From contig NZ_BSOT01000005.1 of assembly GCF_030160655.1 (NCBI RefSeq), positions 868,001 through 932,000 of the forward strand: a DNA stretch of 64,000 nt, given 5' to 3'. Both the position numbers and the translations under genes were made by a program. Numbering within the stretch: the first letter of the stretch is position 1; every line of letters starts with the position of its first letter. The stretch is from Agaribacter marinus. Lineage in GTDB: Bacteria; Pseudomonadota; Gammaproteobacteria; Enterobacterales; Alteromonadaceae. Shown one piece after another: positions 37,816 through 47,598 of this stretch. Under the pieces are notes generated by a model that was given only the letters and a program-made list of their open reading frames with translations, did not search any database and had not been told where the DNA came from.

Positions 37816-40800
37816 ATGAGCTTAAAAACCCCAAGATTACCTAAACTTTCAGCAACAAATACCGACCATGTCCATTGGTCTTCTCTTGCAGGCAGCAGCC
37901 AAGCGATGGCAATCGCACAAACAAGTGTACAGCACAAAGGTTCGCTGATCGTTGTTACTGAAGACATGGCACATGCCTATAAACTCGAAAAGGAAATAGC
38001 ATTTTTTCTCAATGAAAGTGAAGGTGCAAATGTCCACTTGTTCCCTGATTGGGAAACTTTACCCTACGACGCATTTTCGCCGCATCAAGACATCGTATCA
38101 AAACGTTTAGAAACACTCTATTTGCTGAGTAAGAACCACGCGAGTATTTTTTTATTACCGGTTAACACGCTCTTGCAACGATTGGCCCCCGTTGAATACG
38201 TTGGGCAACATTTGCTGTATTTAACAGTCGGTGACAAATTAGACCCAGCAAATTTTCGTCGAACCCTAGAAAAATCAGGTTATTTGCATGTCAGCCAGGT
38301 CATGTCTCATAGTGAATTTAGTATACGTGGGTCAATCATTGATTTATTCCCAATGGGCAGTGATCAACCATTTAGAATCGATTTATTTGATGACGAAATT
38401 GATACTATCCATTACTTCGATACAAGCTCTCAGCGAAGTATGGACAAAATAAATGAAATTCGTTTGCTACCTGCGCGTGAATTCCCCACGGATAAGGCGT
38501 CAATTACTCGTTTTAGAAATCGTTACTTAGAAAAATTTCCAAATGCAAACAATGGAGACCAAGACTCCGTATTTTATCAGGTGAGCCGTGGGACGATGCC
38601 TGGCGGAGTCGAATATTATCTACCATTATTTTTTGAACAAACGGCGACACTGTTCGATTACTTACACGATGACAATATAGTCATCATTAACGAACAGTTG
38701 GAACCGGCTTCAAACCGTTTTTGGCAAGATTTAATTCAACGTCATCAGCAATACCAGTTTAATTTGGCTAGGCCCTTGTTGCCTCCTGAAGATTTGTATT
38801 TAGATACGATTAGCCTGCTCACTGCTTTAAAACAGCGACCGCGTATTACCATTACGACAAAAACTGGGGGTGATGCTAAAGGGTTTGCTGATTTCAATAC
38901 TAAGCCCATTAATAATATAGGCATTGATACCACTGCGACCAACCCATACAGCGCTATACAAGCTCAAATAAAAGCTGCGCATAATGCAAACTCACCAGTG
39001 CTGTTTGTCGCTGAATCTGCTGGGCACAGAGAAGCACTCATAGACATATTGCATAAAGCCAATATAAAACCTAAGCCTATAGATAAATTCTCATTAGATA
39101 ACACAAGCTCAAATGATGTGCTAATTACTATTGGTATAGTTGAAGATAGCTACCGTTGTGAAGATAGAGACGCAAAACACCTTGTAATTACAGAAAAACA
39201 ACTACTTGGTCACAAGGTAAGCAAACGTCGACATGCTAAACGTGCGAAACACGTCGACGAAAGCGCTATTATCCGTAATCTTGCTGAACTGTCCGAAGGC
39301 TCCCCCGTGGTGCATATGGAACACGGTGTTGGGCGTTTTCTCGGGATGCAGACATTGGATGCAGGCGGCGTAACAACGGAGTTTTTGAGTATTGAATACG
39401 CAAAACAGGCAAAACTCTATGTACCGGTTTCGTCGTTGCACTTAATTAGCCGATACAGTGGCGGTGATGTAGAACAAGCTCCCCTGCACAATTTAGGTAA
39501 TGACACTTGGAGCAAGCAAAAGAAAAAGGCCGCTGAAAAAGTAAGAGATGTTGCAGCTCAACTGCTCGATATTTATGCAAAACGTGCCGCAAAGCCTGGC
39601 TTTGCTTATCCGCTAGATTGGCATGATTATCAAACCTTTGCTGATAGTTTTCCTTATGCTGAAACCGACGATCAAGCCTCTGCAATTAATGCCGTAATAC
39701 AAGACATGGCAGCGAATAATGCCATGGACCGATTAGTCTGCGGTGATGTCGGCTTTGGTAAAACTGAGGTGGCGATGCGTGCAGCGTACATTGCCGCTTC
39801 ATGCGGAAAACAAGTGGCCATATTGGTCCCCACTACCCTGCTTGCCCAGCAGCACTATGATAATTTTAAAGATCGCTTTTCTCAATTTCCCTTTAAAATT
39901 GATGTTATGTCACGCTTTGTCACTGCAAAAGAACAACGCAATGTGATTGAAAATATTACATCAGGCAAAACGGATATCGTTGTTGGTACCCATAAACTGT
40001 TACAAAAAGATATTAAATTTAAAGATTTAGGTTTAGTTATTATTGATGAAGAACACCGCTTTGGCGTTCGTCAAAAAGAACAATTCAAAGCCTTGCGTGC
40101 CGACGTCGACATACTGACATTGACAGCCACGCCCATTCCTAGAACCTTAAATATGGCAATGAGCGGTATGCGAGATTTATCCATCATTGCCACACCGCCA
40201 GCAAAGCGTTTAGCCATTAAGACCTTCGTACTTCAAAAGAACAATGAAGTGATTCGCGAGGCTATCATGCGTGAAATTCTGCGCGGTGGCCAAGTATATT
40301 TCTTGCATAATGAAGTAAAGACGATTGAGCAAACTGCCGCAGATATCGAAGAAATTGTGCCAGAGGCACGCATCGCGATAGGGCATGGCCAAATGCGAGA
40401 GCGTGAACTAGAAACCGTCATGAATGATTTCTATCACCAACGGCACAATGTACTTGTATGTTCTACGATCATCGAAACAGGGATAGACATACCGACAGCA
40501 AACACCATTATTATGGATAGAGCAGACCACCTTGGCCTTGCACAAATGCATCAATTGCGTGGCCGTGTTGGCCGTTCGCATCACCAGGCGTATGCCTATT
40601 TGTTAACGCCACACCCCAAACGCATGACCAAAGACGCAAGCAAACGACTAGAGGCGATTTCTTCACTTGAAGGACTCGGTGCAGGTTTTGCCTTGGCAAC
40701 ACATGATTTAGAAATTCGAGGTGCCGGAGAGTTACTTGGTGATGGCCAATCTGGACAAATCAACTCTGTTGGTTTTTCGATGTACATGGACATGCTCGAC

Positions 40801-41307
40801 AAAGCAGTAGATGCATTAAAACAAGGCAAAGAACCTAGCCTACATGATGCAATGAGCGAACAGACTGAAATAGAGCTTCGTATTCCAGCCTTGTTGCCAG
40901 AAGATTACATTGGTGACGTAAATACACGCTTATCACTATATAAAAAGTTGGCAAGCTGTGCTCATCAAGACGATATTGATGACTTCCAGATAGAATTAAT
41001 TGACCGTTTTGGATTACTACCACAGGCAGCCAAAAACCTTGTGAAAATTACTAGTTTCAAACTGAACGCATCACGCCTTGGTGTTAAGAAGGTAGAATTC
41101 ACAGAAGTCGGTGGTATGATTGAATTTGATGCAAACACAGTGGTTGATCCTGGTTATCTAATTTCCCTCATTCAGCAAAAGCCGAATGTATATAAATTTG
41201 ATGGCCCACAACGCTTACGTATCAACAAAAAATCGACAGAAAGTGCTGAACGGATTGAGTTTGTTGGAAATTTATTGGCGACGTTTTCGAAGGAATCTAA
41301 TGGGTAA
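37816..41307 (+). CDS. mfd: Transcription-repair coupling factor
   Basis: An ATP-driven translocase that removes stalled RNA polymerase and recruits UvrA at damaged templates. The 1163 residues match the family (1148 in E. coli). The N-terminal UvrB-like region includes LFPDWETLPYDAFSPHQ. The RNA polymerase-interacting domain is in EGSPVVHMEHGVGRFLG. The translocase motor has Walker A GDVGFGKTEVAMRAA near residue 642 and DEEHRFGVRQKE near 745. The C-terminal TRCF domain follows. Its last eight bases overlap the start of csiV. Confidence 0.98.
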   Translation: MSLKTPRLPKLSATNTDHVHWSSLAGSSQAMAIAQTSVQHKGSLIVVTEDMAHAYKLEKEIAFFLNESEGANVHLFPDWETLPYDAFSPHQDIVSKRLETLYLLSKNHASIFLLPVNTLLQRLAPVEYVGQHLLYLTVGDKLDPANFRRTLEKSGYLHVSQVMSHSEFSIRGSIIDLFPMGSDQPFRIDLFDDEIDTIHYFDTSSQRSMDKINEIRLLPAREFPTDKASITRFRNRYLEKFPNANNGDQDSVFYQVSRGTMPGGVEYYLPLFFEQTATLFDYLHDDNIVIINEQLEPASNRFWQDLIQRHQQYQFNLARPLLPPEDLYLDTISLLTALKQRPRITITTKTGGDAKGFADFNTKPINNIGIDTTATNPYSAIQAQIKAAHNANSPVLFVAESAGHREALIDILHKANIKPKPIDKFSLDNTSSNDVLITIGIVEDSYRCEDRDAKHLVITEKQLLGHKVSKRRHAKRAKHVDESAIIRNLAELSEGSPVVHMEHGVGRFLGMQTLDAGGVTTEFLSIEYAKQAKLYVPVSSLHLISRYSGGDVEQAPLHNLGNDTWSKQKKKAAEKVRDVAAQLLDIYAKRAAKPGFAYPLDWHDYQTFADSFPYAETDDQASAINAVIQDMAANNAMDRLVCGDVGFGKTEVAMRAAYIAASCGKQVAILVPTTLLAQQHYDNFKDRFSQFPFKIDVMSRFVTAKEQRNVIENITSGKTDIVVGTHKLLQKDIKFKDLGLVIIDEEHRFGVRQKEQFKALRADVDILTLTATPIPRTLNMAMSGMRDLSIIATPPAKRLAIKTFVLQKNNEVIREAIMREILRGGQVYFLHNEVKTIEQTAADIEEIVPEARIAIGHGQMRERELETVMNDFYHQRHNVLVCSTIIETGIDIPTANTIIMDRADHLGLAQMHQLRGRVGRSHHQAYAYLLTPHPKRMTKDASKRLEAISSLEGLGAGFALATHDLEIRGAGELLGDGQSGQINSVGFSMYMDMLDKAVDALKQGKEPSLHDAMSEQTEIELRIPALLPEDYIGDVNTRLSLYKKLASCAHQDDIDDFQIELIDRFGLLPQAAKNLVKITSFKLNASRLGVKKVEFTEVGGMIEFDANTVVDPGYLISLIQQKPNVYKFDGPQRLRINKKSTESAERIEFVGNLLATFSKESNG

Positions 41308-42631
41308 ATTAATCAAGCTTCGCTATGTAGGCCGTGTCCGCCTATGCATCATTTCTTTTTTGTTAATAAGTAATGTAATGAGTATTACAAATGTGCATGC
41401 GCAGGACGAACAAGCGTGGTGGTTTGACGTAGAATTTGCAGTATTTAAACGTCAACTCGATGGTTCATCAGTTGAAGATTTTAGCGCAGCGGCATTTATA
41501 CCGTCAAATGACGTAGGGATGGATCTTTTTAGTTTGCCAGTACTTGAGCAACAGACACCCTATCTAAGCATTCTAAACGCGTTACCTAATTGTGAACCTG
41601 CTCCCATGCCTCAAATAATAGATATGTCTGCGACTATAGAAGAAATATCTGCAACACCCATAGATGCACTAAATAAATATCTAGCCACTCAAGCACTCAA
41701 TAATGTCGATACACTAGGGAATCCGCAAAATACTCAAGCTGAAGCAGTATCATTTGATGTATTGCCAACACTACCCAAGCTAAAAATACCACATGGAGAG
41801 TTTGCTCAAACCCTTTGGCGAGACATAGCAAACCTTCCCCAGCAGCCCATGGCGCACGAAAGTCAGGTAAGCGTTGATAAAGGTGCGCTAGAAAATGAAG
41901 CGCAAGACCTCGAAGTCATTACTCCCAGTTTAGACATTTCTTTGAGCTGCAACCAAAATAAACTCCCGCCTGCAATTGACAAAATGCCCACGACGTTGTT
42001 TTCAAGCACTGCCTACATTGTCGGCAACAATTCAATAATCAGCGAAGACGCTCTGAAAATGAAGACATTCGTTGAAAATACGTTTAGGCAAAGAGACATT
42101 GTTCCACTGCTTTATACTGCCTGGCGTCAACAAGTCGTGTTTGGCGAAGAAAATGCCCGCTTTGTACGCATATTCGCCGGTGAAAAACTAACGAAGACGC
42201 TCGATGATAATGTTGATCAAACACAAAGTACCGACAACATTGACATGACGGATGACTCAATTTTGTCTGTCTTAAATAGTATTGAAGCGGCGCTAGGCAG
42301 TAATAAAGACATCCCTTGGGAAGACGAAGTCCTTCCATTAAAAAACGAGAACCTTGAAAGTAAACAGGACTTTTCTGCATTTGAGGTAGAAGGATTGTTT
42401 AAAGTGTATTTAGACTATGTAAACCGCGTACCCTACTTGCATATTGATAGCGAGTTTATGCATTATCGAATGGAATTAGATGCCAACGGTGAGAGCAGAA
42501 TTGAAGAATTTCCCTTTAAACAACGGCGACGAATAATTAGTAAACAAATTCATTATTTTGACCATCCGGCGATTGGTATTTTGGTCAGGCTACATCGCTA
42601 TAAGCCACCCGTCGAAAACCCAATAAATTAG
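41300..42631 (+). CDS. CsiV family protein
   Basis: A secreted 443-residue protein of the CsiV (PF10972) family; members bind peptidoglycan and support muropeptide-linked intracellular enzymes in Vibrio and relatives. The signal peptide runs to NVHAQ, followed by DEQAWWFDVEFAVFKRQ, the family's opening motif. The C-terminus contains GLFKVYLDYVNRVPYLHIDSEF and ends HPAIGILVRLHRYKP. The frame extends 114 bases upstream into mfd, but the ATG at 41300 has AAGGA five bases before it and gives a clean signal peptide. The eight-base overlap with mfd implies coupling. The mfd-csiV order is a known gammaproteobacterial arrangement. Confidence 0.85.
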   Translation: MGKLIKLRYVGRVRLCIISFLLISNVMSITNVHAQDEQAWWFDVEFAVFKRQLDGSSVEDFSAAAFIPSNDVGMDLFSLPVLEQQTPYLSILNALPNCEPAPMPQIIDMSATIEEISATPIDALNKYLATQALNNVDTLGNPQNTQAEAVSFDVLPTLPKLKIPHGEFAQTLWRDIANLPQQPMAHESQVSVDKGALENEAQDLEVITPSLDISLSCNQNKLPPAIDKMPTTLFSSTAYIVGNNSIISEDALKMKTFVENTFRQRDIVPLLYTAWRQQVVFGEENARFVRIFAGEKLTKTLDDNVDQTQSTDNIDMTDDSILSVLNSIEAALGSNKDIPWEDEVLPLKNENLESKQDFSAFEVEGLFKVYLDYVNRVPYLHIDSEFMHYRMELDANGESRIEEFPFKQRRRIISKQIHYFDHPAIGILVRLHRYKPPVENPIN

Positions 42632-42659
42632 CGCCTAAACAAGCAAAAGGTAAACATAA

Positions 42660-45011
42660 GTGAAAACAATAAAAATACTTAGCTGGTCGCTAATCATCTT
42701 GTTATCTCTTGCTGCATTGGCATCTTTAGGGGCCTACTTAAGCTTGAAATCTAGCTTACCTATATTGGATGGCAAAATACTGAATGCCAATGTGTCTGCT
42801 AATACCACGCTACAGCGAGACCGTTTAGGCACAGCTATTATCAACGCACCCAATAAGCTCGACAGCGCATATGCCTTAGGATTTGCCCATGCACAAGATA
42901 GATTATTTCAGATGGACTTACTGCGCAAAAATGCTGCAGGGGAATTGTCGTCTATCGTTGGCAGGCGAGCATTAAATGTAGATAAAGCGCATCGCGTTCA
43001 TCAGTTCAGGCAACGCGCACGAAGTATATTCGAAAAACTACCGGAGCAACAACGTGCCTTGCTCCAGCACTATGCCAATGGCGTAAATGATGCCGTAAAA
43101 CAGCAAGACGTTTCAGGCTTTGAATATATTCTGACAGGCACAAACTTTACTCAATGGTTACCTGAAGACAGTTTACTTGCCACATTTAGTATGTATATAG
43201 ATCTTCAACAAGGTCAAATCGAAAGAGATTTTCACTTCACAGGCATCCAACATTTTACAAGTGAAAATTTGCTGTCTTTTTTTACACAAGCGAGTAACTA
43301 CCAATCAACGATGGACTTCAGCGTCGAAACAAATGCGCCGGCTGAAATCCCTCCCCCACCGCGCATCAACAATGAGTTGGTGACGGCTTACAAAGACCTC
43401 ATAGAAGTCCCCGATATCGGCAGTAACAATTGGGCGGTTGCGGGTGATTTAGTGGCCAAAGATTTAACGAACAATACGTCAACCACAAGCAACACCAGTG
43501 CTATGCTTAGTAACGACATGCATTTAGGTTTACGAGTGCCAGCGCTATGGTATCGCGCTCAACTTAACTATATGCACAACGACAGCAACGTAAGCGTTAC
43601 TGGTGTTAGCTTACCCGGCACACCTGCGGTAATAGTTGGCAGCAATGGCCACATCGCGTGGGGGTTTACAAACTCGAATGTAGATAATGTGGATTGGATA
43701 GCGTTATCTGACAATACTGCAGTACGTCAGCAAACGGAAAGCGTTACCTTGCCCAATGGCGAGATAGAAAAATTTACAATTGCTATCAGTGATTTTGGCC
43801 CTGTACGCAACATTGACGGAATAAATTACGCGCTAAAATGGGTAGCACATGAAGATTACGCTATTAATATGTTAGTTGCGGATTTGGCTGAAAAAACGAA
43901 TATTCATGATGCATTGTCTTTAGCCAAACACATTGCTATTCCAGTGCAGAATATGGCAATCGCCGACAGTATTGGTGAAGTAGCGTGGCAACTAACTGGC
44001 GCAATTACATCTCGAACAACGCCGTCTAAAGTAGCGGTTATTGAAGAGAATTTTGACCCTGCATGGAAATTTGCAGAACAAGCACCTGCGAATATCGTTA
44101 ACCCTGAGCATGGCCGAATATGGAGTGCCAACGCGCGCGTTGTCAGTACAAAAGACTTACCTCGTTATGGTGATGGCGGCTATGCTCTAGGGGCAAGACA
44201 GCAGCAAATTGCCGACAAGCTAATGGGTGGAAATAACTTTACTGAAGATGCATTTTATCAACTACAGCTCGACAATCAGGCGCAATTTTTAATGCCTTGG
44301 CATCATTTGTTATTGAGTACACTAAAACAGAATCCACAACGCTACGAAAAGGATATTGCGTTACTCGATAGCTGGCAAGCATGTGCTTGCGCTGATTCCA
44401 TTGGTTACACGCTTGTGAGACGCTTTCGGTCACGCTTCATCAATGAAATATTAAAACCGATAAACGGTGCAATTAAAGCGCAAGATCATGCAAATGTTGT
44501 AAAAACACGTTATTTATTGCGCTCAATTGAACCCGCTATCTGGCAATTAATAAACAATCAAGCAAATGATTGGCTTGATGCAAAGTATCCAAATTATGAT
44601 GAAATGATAAAAAATGTGTATGTTCAAATGAAGCATACACTAATGGCGCAATTTGACGCTACTGAAGAAGATTTATCTGCACTTGCTTGGGGCAACGTAA
44701 ACGCATTGACGGTTAAACATCCATTGGCATCGTCGCTAGGATTTATTGGAGAGTATTTGAATATGCCAACGGTGCCAAGTTTTGGTGACAGCTATATGCC
44801 AGCCGTTCAGTCTCCTGCTTTTGGCGCCTCGCAACGCTTAATAGTACAACCAGGGCATTTAAAAAATGCCATACTTACTATTCCCGGAGGACAATCGATG
44901 CACCCGCTGTCACCCTTTTATTTTTCAGGGTTTGACGAATATGCGACACATCAAAAAACGCCTTTATTGCCTCAATCAGTTGAACATACGCTGCAATTCA
45001 ATAAAAAATAA
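42660..45011 (+). CDS. Penicillin acylase family protein
   Basis: A 783-residue N-terminal-nucleophile hydrolase precursor. A signal or anchor helix (LSWSLIILLSLAALASLGAYLSL) exports it to the periplasm. The predicted nucleophile after autocatalytic cleavage is S255 in PDIGSNNWAVAG, which separates an alpha chain of about 230 residues from the beta chain. The later segments AVIVGSNGHIAWGFTNSNVDN and GGQSMHPLSPFYFSGFDEY are family features. It could cleave beta-lactams, acyl-homoserine lactones or other amides; the substrate is not readable from sequence. The start codon is GTG at 42660. The gene follows csiV by 28 bases. Confidence 0.9.
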   Translation: MKTIKILSWSLIILLSLAALASLGAYLSLKSSLPILDGKILNANVSANTTLQRDRLGTAIINAPNKLDSAYALGFAHAQDRLFQMDLLRKNAAGELSSIVGRRALNVDKAHRVHQFRQRARSIFEKLPEQQRALLQHYANGVNDAVKQQDVSGFEYILTGTNFTQWLPEDSLLATFSMYIDLQQGQIERDFHFTGIQHFTSENLLSFFTQASNYQSTMDFSVETNAPAEIPPPPRINNELVTAYKDLIEVPDIGSNNWAVAGDLVAKDLTNNTSTTSNTSAMLSNDMHLGLRVPALWYRAQLNYMHNDSNVSVTGVSLPGTPAVIVGSNGHIAWGFTNSNVDNVDWIALSDNTAVRQQTESVTLPNGEIEKFTIAISDFGPVRNIDGINYALKWVAHEDYAINMLVADLAEKTNIHDALSLAKHIAIPVQNMAIADSIGEVAWQLTGAITSRTTPSKVAVIEENFDPAWKFAEQAPANIVNPEHGRIWSANARVVSTKDLPRYGDGGYALGARQQQIADKLMGGNNFTEDAFYQLQLDNQAQFLMPWHHLLLSTLKQNPQRYEKDIALLDSWQACACADSIGYTLVRRFRSRFINEILKPINGAIKAQDHANVVKTRYLLRSIEPAIWQLINNQANDWLDAKYPNYDEMIKNVYVQMKHTLMAQFDATEEDLSALAWGNVNALTVKHPLASSLGFIGEYLNMPTVPSFGDSYMPAVQSPAFGASQRLIVQPGHLKNAILTIPGGQSMHPLSPFYFSGFDEYATHQKTPLLPQSVEHTLQFNKK

Positions 45012-45068
45012 GCAAGACACCAATTAAGGATGAGGGATAACCGAGGCTACCCCACACTATAACTATAA

Positions 45069-47447
45069 TTAAGCGAGTTGATTCTCACCTTTATTTTCTT
45101 TTTGGTGAATAGTCACAGGCCAGCCAGTAAATTGATTGCTTTCTTTGCCGTCTGTTACATCCACTAAAAATTTGTACGCCGACATAGTGTAAGTTAACGC
45201 CTTAGTATCGAAGGTAATGAAACCAAACCCACTGCCTTTTTCATGCGCTTTTACATATCTATTCCCAGATTTACCGACATCAGGATTACCAACCGCATAT
45301 ACATAAATGTTATTTCCAAAACTGTCTAGATACTCCCCCGTTTGTGGAATACCATGTTGCGGTCTGTTTTTATGCGCTAAACCGACATCGTCTGGTAGCC
45401 ACCACCTAGGCCAACCCGCAGATATCGCGGGCGTGCAAAATGCCCAATTGCTATCACGTTGCTTGTTTACCCCGTATTGGGATAATGAGCCAAGGTGAGT
45501 ATCACCGCAGATGTGTAAAGCCATAGAGGGACGCATGCAATCAATCGCTCTGTTTCTAGCGGAGGCCGGCCATCCGCTGCTATCAAAATCGTATTTTAAG
45601 TAACGATCTGGTTGCGGTTGATGAGTAGATATGCCAGCAAATACTGTTTGGCTTAGTACCGCTTTTAACTTGTGTCCTCGCCAATCATCAGACCATTGTT
45701 TCAAAAACTGCTCTTGGCGGGCGCCTAGCAGTGCCAAACTATCATTGTCATAGTTGGGGTTCACATAGCTCGGCTCTTCATCCTGCCCCGTTTGCCCGAC
45801 ATCAACATTAATACGTTCAGGGCCGCTTTTCCACTGACGGTCAGCTAAAATAGCAAACCCAACATTTCCATAAACCATATCGCCATAATATGAAGTAATC
45901 CCGTTGGTGGGTGTTGGGTCAAAGGCATCAGGGTGGTGGCCAAGGCTGGTTCTGTGTACGGTATTTACGACCCGAGCTGGCTCTATATAGCCACCTAATA
46001 TAGATGCAGAATAGTCTTTGTTTATATTCTGCATCTTGGCGCCGCCCTCTCCCCATAAGTTGCCTTGCAGCACATCATGGTCGTCGGGCAAGCATATGGT
46101 TGGACAATTTCTCATTACTTCTCTGAATGCCCAACCAAATTGATAAAATTTACGTAAGTAATTTAGTATCGCTAAATTTTCAGGCTCTCTAATGTAGCCA
46201 AAGCCGCCATGTTGCTCATACAACTGATCACCAGAGAAAAACACAAGGTCAGGATCTAAGTTCTGTACGTTGTCGGCAACAGGTTGATAAGGGTAACCGT
46301 AATCGTTTTGACACGTTAGCGCTGCCATACGCAAATCTCTATTTTCAGGGTTAGCCTTTATTACGCCCGCAAAATATGAGGGGGTACTTGACCCATCTGT
46401 ATGATTTTCGATATAGACTGCCCGATACTTAACATCATATTTTGCTTGCCAATTTGGGATGCGAAATGTGGTCACCCAACCATCGGTATTTAACGCTTGT
46501 TCACCAATAGTAAGCCACTGAGAATCTTTATAAATCTGAAGCGTTACGTTTTGATTGTCTTGCTCGCCGATTGGCCCAGTGTAAGCACTTAGTTTCATAA
46601 CAAAGCCTTCGTCTGAACGAGAGTCGCTTAATGAGTACATTGTCCACAGCAAGGGACCAAAGCGTTGCTCTTCTTTTACTTCAAACGCTTCACCTTGCAT
46701 ACGCCATTGGCTAAAGCGATAACGATTACCTAACTTTTCTTTAGCAGGATGTTGATGCTCAACAGACTCAATAGCGAAGTTACTCACTACAGCAACGTTA
46801 CCTAGTAGCTCGTCTTCAGACGCTAAATGAGAAATACTCCCAATGCGTATACTATCGATTTGAGCGACTAATGTAATTTGTGACGCACCAAGTTGCGGCT
46901 TGGCGCTCAAAAGTAAGGTCACATCTTTATCTTTAACATCATCAGATAACGCTATACTTTTGTTGCCTAAAACTAAGTTCCCGCCTTTTATTCCGGCGTC
47001 ATACCCTGATTGCACAAAACAATTACTGCGATATTCATTTAATTCGCTTCTCGCGCCTAATCGGAGTCCAGCACCACCGTCATTTTTGCTTGAGCTTAAA
47101 CGGCGTATTGTAACAGACATAGTAAAAGCTTTATCTATCCTCGTCAGTTGATGAGTTAAGGAATGCACACTGCGATTGCCGCCATTGCTTAAACATTCAG
47201 CACCACCATCAATGACACGCCAATCTTCCATCGGATTAGCCCAATACTCACCGCCTAACCACACGCGATCATGCGTTTTAGACCAATTGTCTGTTTTCAC
47301 TTCCTTTGCATATTTTGCAGAAGAAGTATTTTTAGTAGAGGAATTCTCGGCGTGTAATGGTTGTCTAGCACACCCTACGACACCTGTCGAAACCACACCG
47401 GCAGCGACAAATTTCAAAGCATCGCGACGTGAAACTTTTTTACTCAT
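45069..47447 (-). CDS. PhoD-like alkaline phosphatase, Tat-exported
   Basis: A 792-residue secreted metallophosphoesterase of the PhoD type. The twin-arginine signal KKVSRRDALKFVAAG is followed by GVVGCARQ, a possible lipobox, so it may be a Tat-exported lipoprotein. Residues about 45-235 form an extra beta-rich domain with a LamG or concanavalin-like look (FTMSVTIRRL, LRLGARSELNEY). The phosphatase core has DLVFFSGDQLYE near 403, CLPDDHDVLQGN near 453, and HICGDTHLGSL near 642, which supply metal ligands. It probably acts on phosphodiesters or monoesters in the periplasm or at the surface. It converges on the penicillin-acylase gene. Confidence 0.86.
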   Translation of the reverse strand: MSKKVSRRDALKFVAAGVVSTGVVGCARQPLHAENSSTKNTSSAKYAKEVKTDNWSKTHDRVWLGGEYWANPMEDWRVIDGGAECLSNGGNRSVHSLTHQLTRIDKAFTMSVTIRRLSSSKNDGGAGLRLGARSELNEYRSNCFVQSGYDAGIKGGNLVLGNKSIALSDDVKDKDVTLLLSAKPQLGASQITLVAQIDSIRIGSISHLASEDELLGNVAVVSNFAIESVEHQHPAKEKLGNRYRFSQWRMQGEAFEVKEEQRFGPLLWTMYSLSDSRSDEGFVMKLSAYTGPIGEQDNQNVTLQIYKDSQWLTIGEQALNTDGWVTTFRIPNWQAKYDVKYRAVYIENHTDGSSTPSYFAGVIKANPENRDLRMAALTCQNDYGYPYQPVADNVQNLDPDLVFFSGDQLYEQHGGFGYIREPENLAILNYLRKFYQFGWAFREVMRNCPTICLPDDHDVLQGNLWGEGGAKMQNINKDYSASILGGYIEPARVVNTVHRTSLGHHPDAFDPTPTNGITSYYGDMVYGNVGFAILADRQWKSGPERINVDVGQTGQDEEPSYVNPNYDNDSLALLGARQEQFLKQWSDDWRGHKLKAVLSQTVFAGISTHQPQPDRYLKYDFDSSGWPASARNRAIDCMRPSMALHICGDTHLGSLSQYGVNKQRDSNWAFCTPAISAGWPRWWLPDDVGLAHKNRPQHGIPQTGEYLDSFGNNIYVYAVGNPDVGKSGNRYVKAHEKGSGFGFITFDTKALTYTMSAYKFLVDVTDGKESNQFTGWPVTIHQKENKGENQLA

Positions 47448-47598
47448 AATCTTCCTATACAGCAGGTATTTACATTGTTGTTTGTATATTGTTAACTAAA
47501 TGAAACATAGGAGGCAAGCAAGGGCGAGAGATTATGCAATATGGTAAATTTAAAAATAAAATTCTTAAATCTATACACGCAAGTTACACATAAAGTTG

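Noticed and set aside
41186-41299. Upstream extension of the csiV frame into mfd
   Set aside because: The AAGGA before the ATG at 41300 and the clean signal peptide fix the start there.
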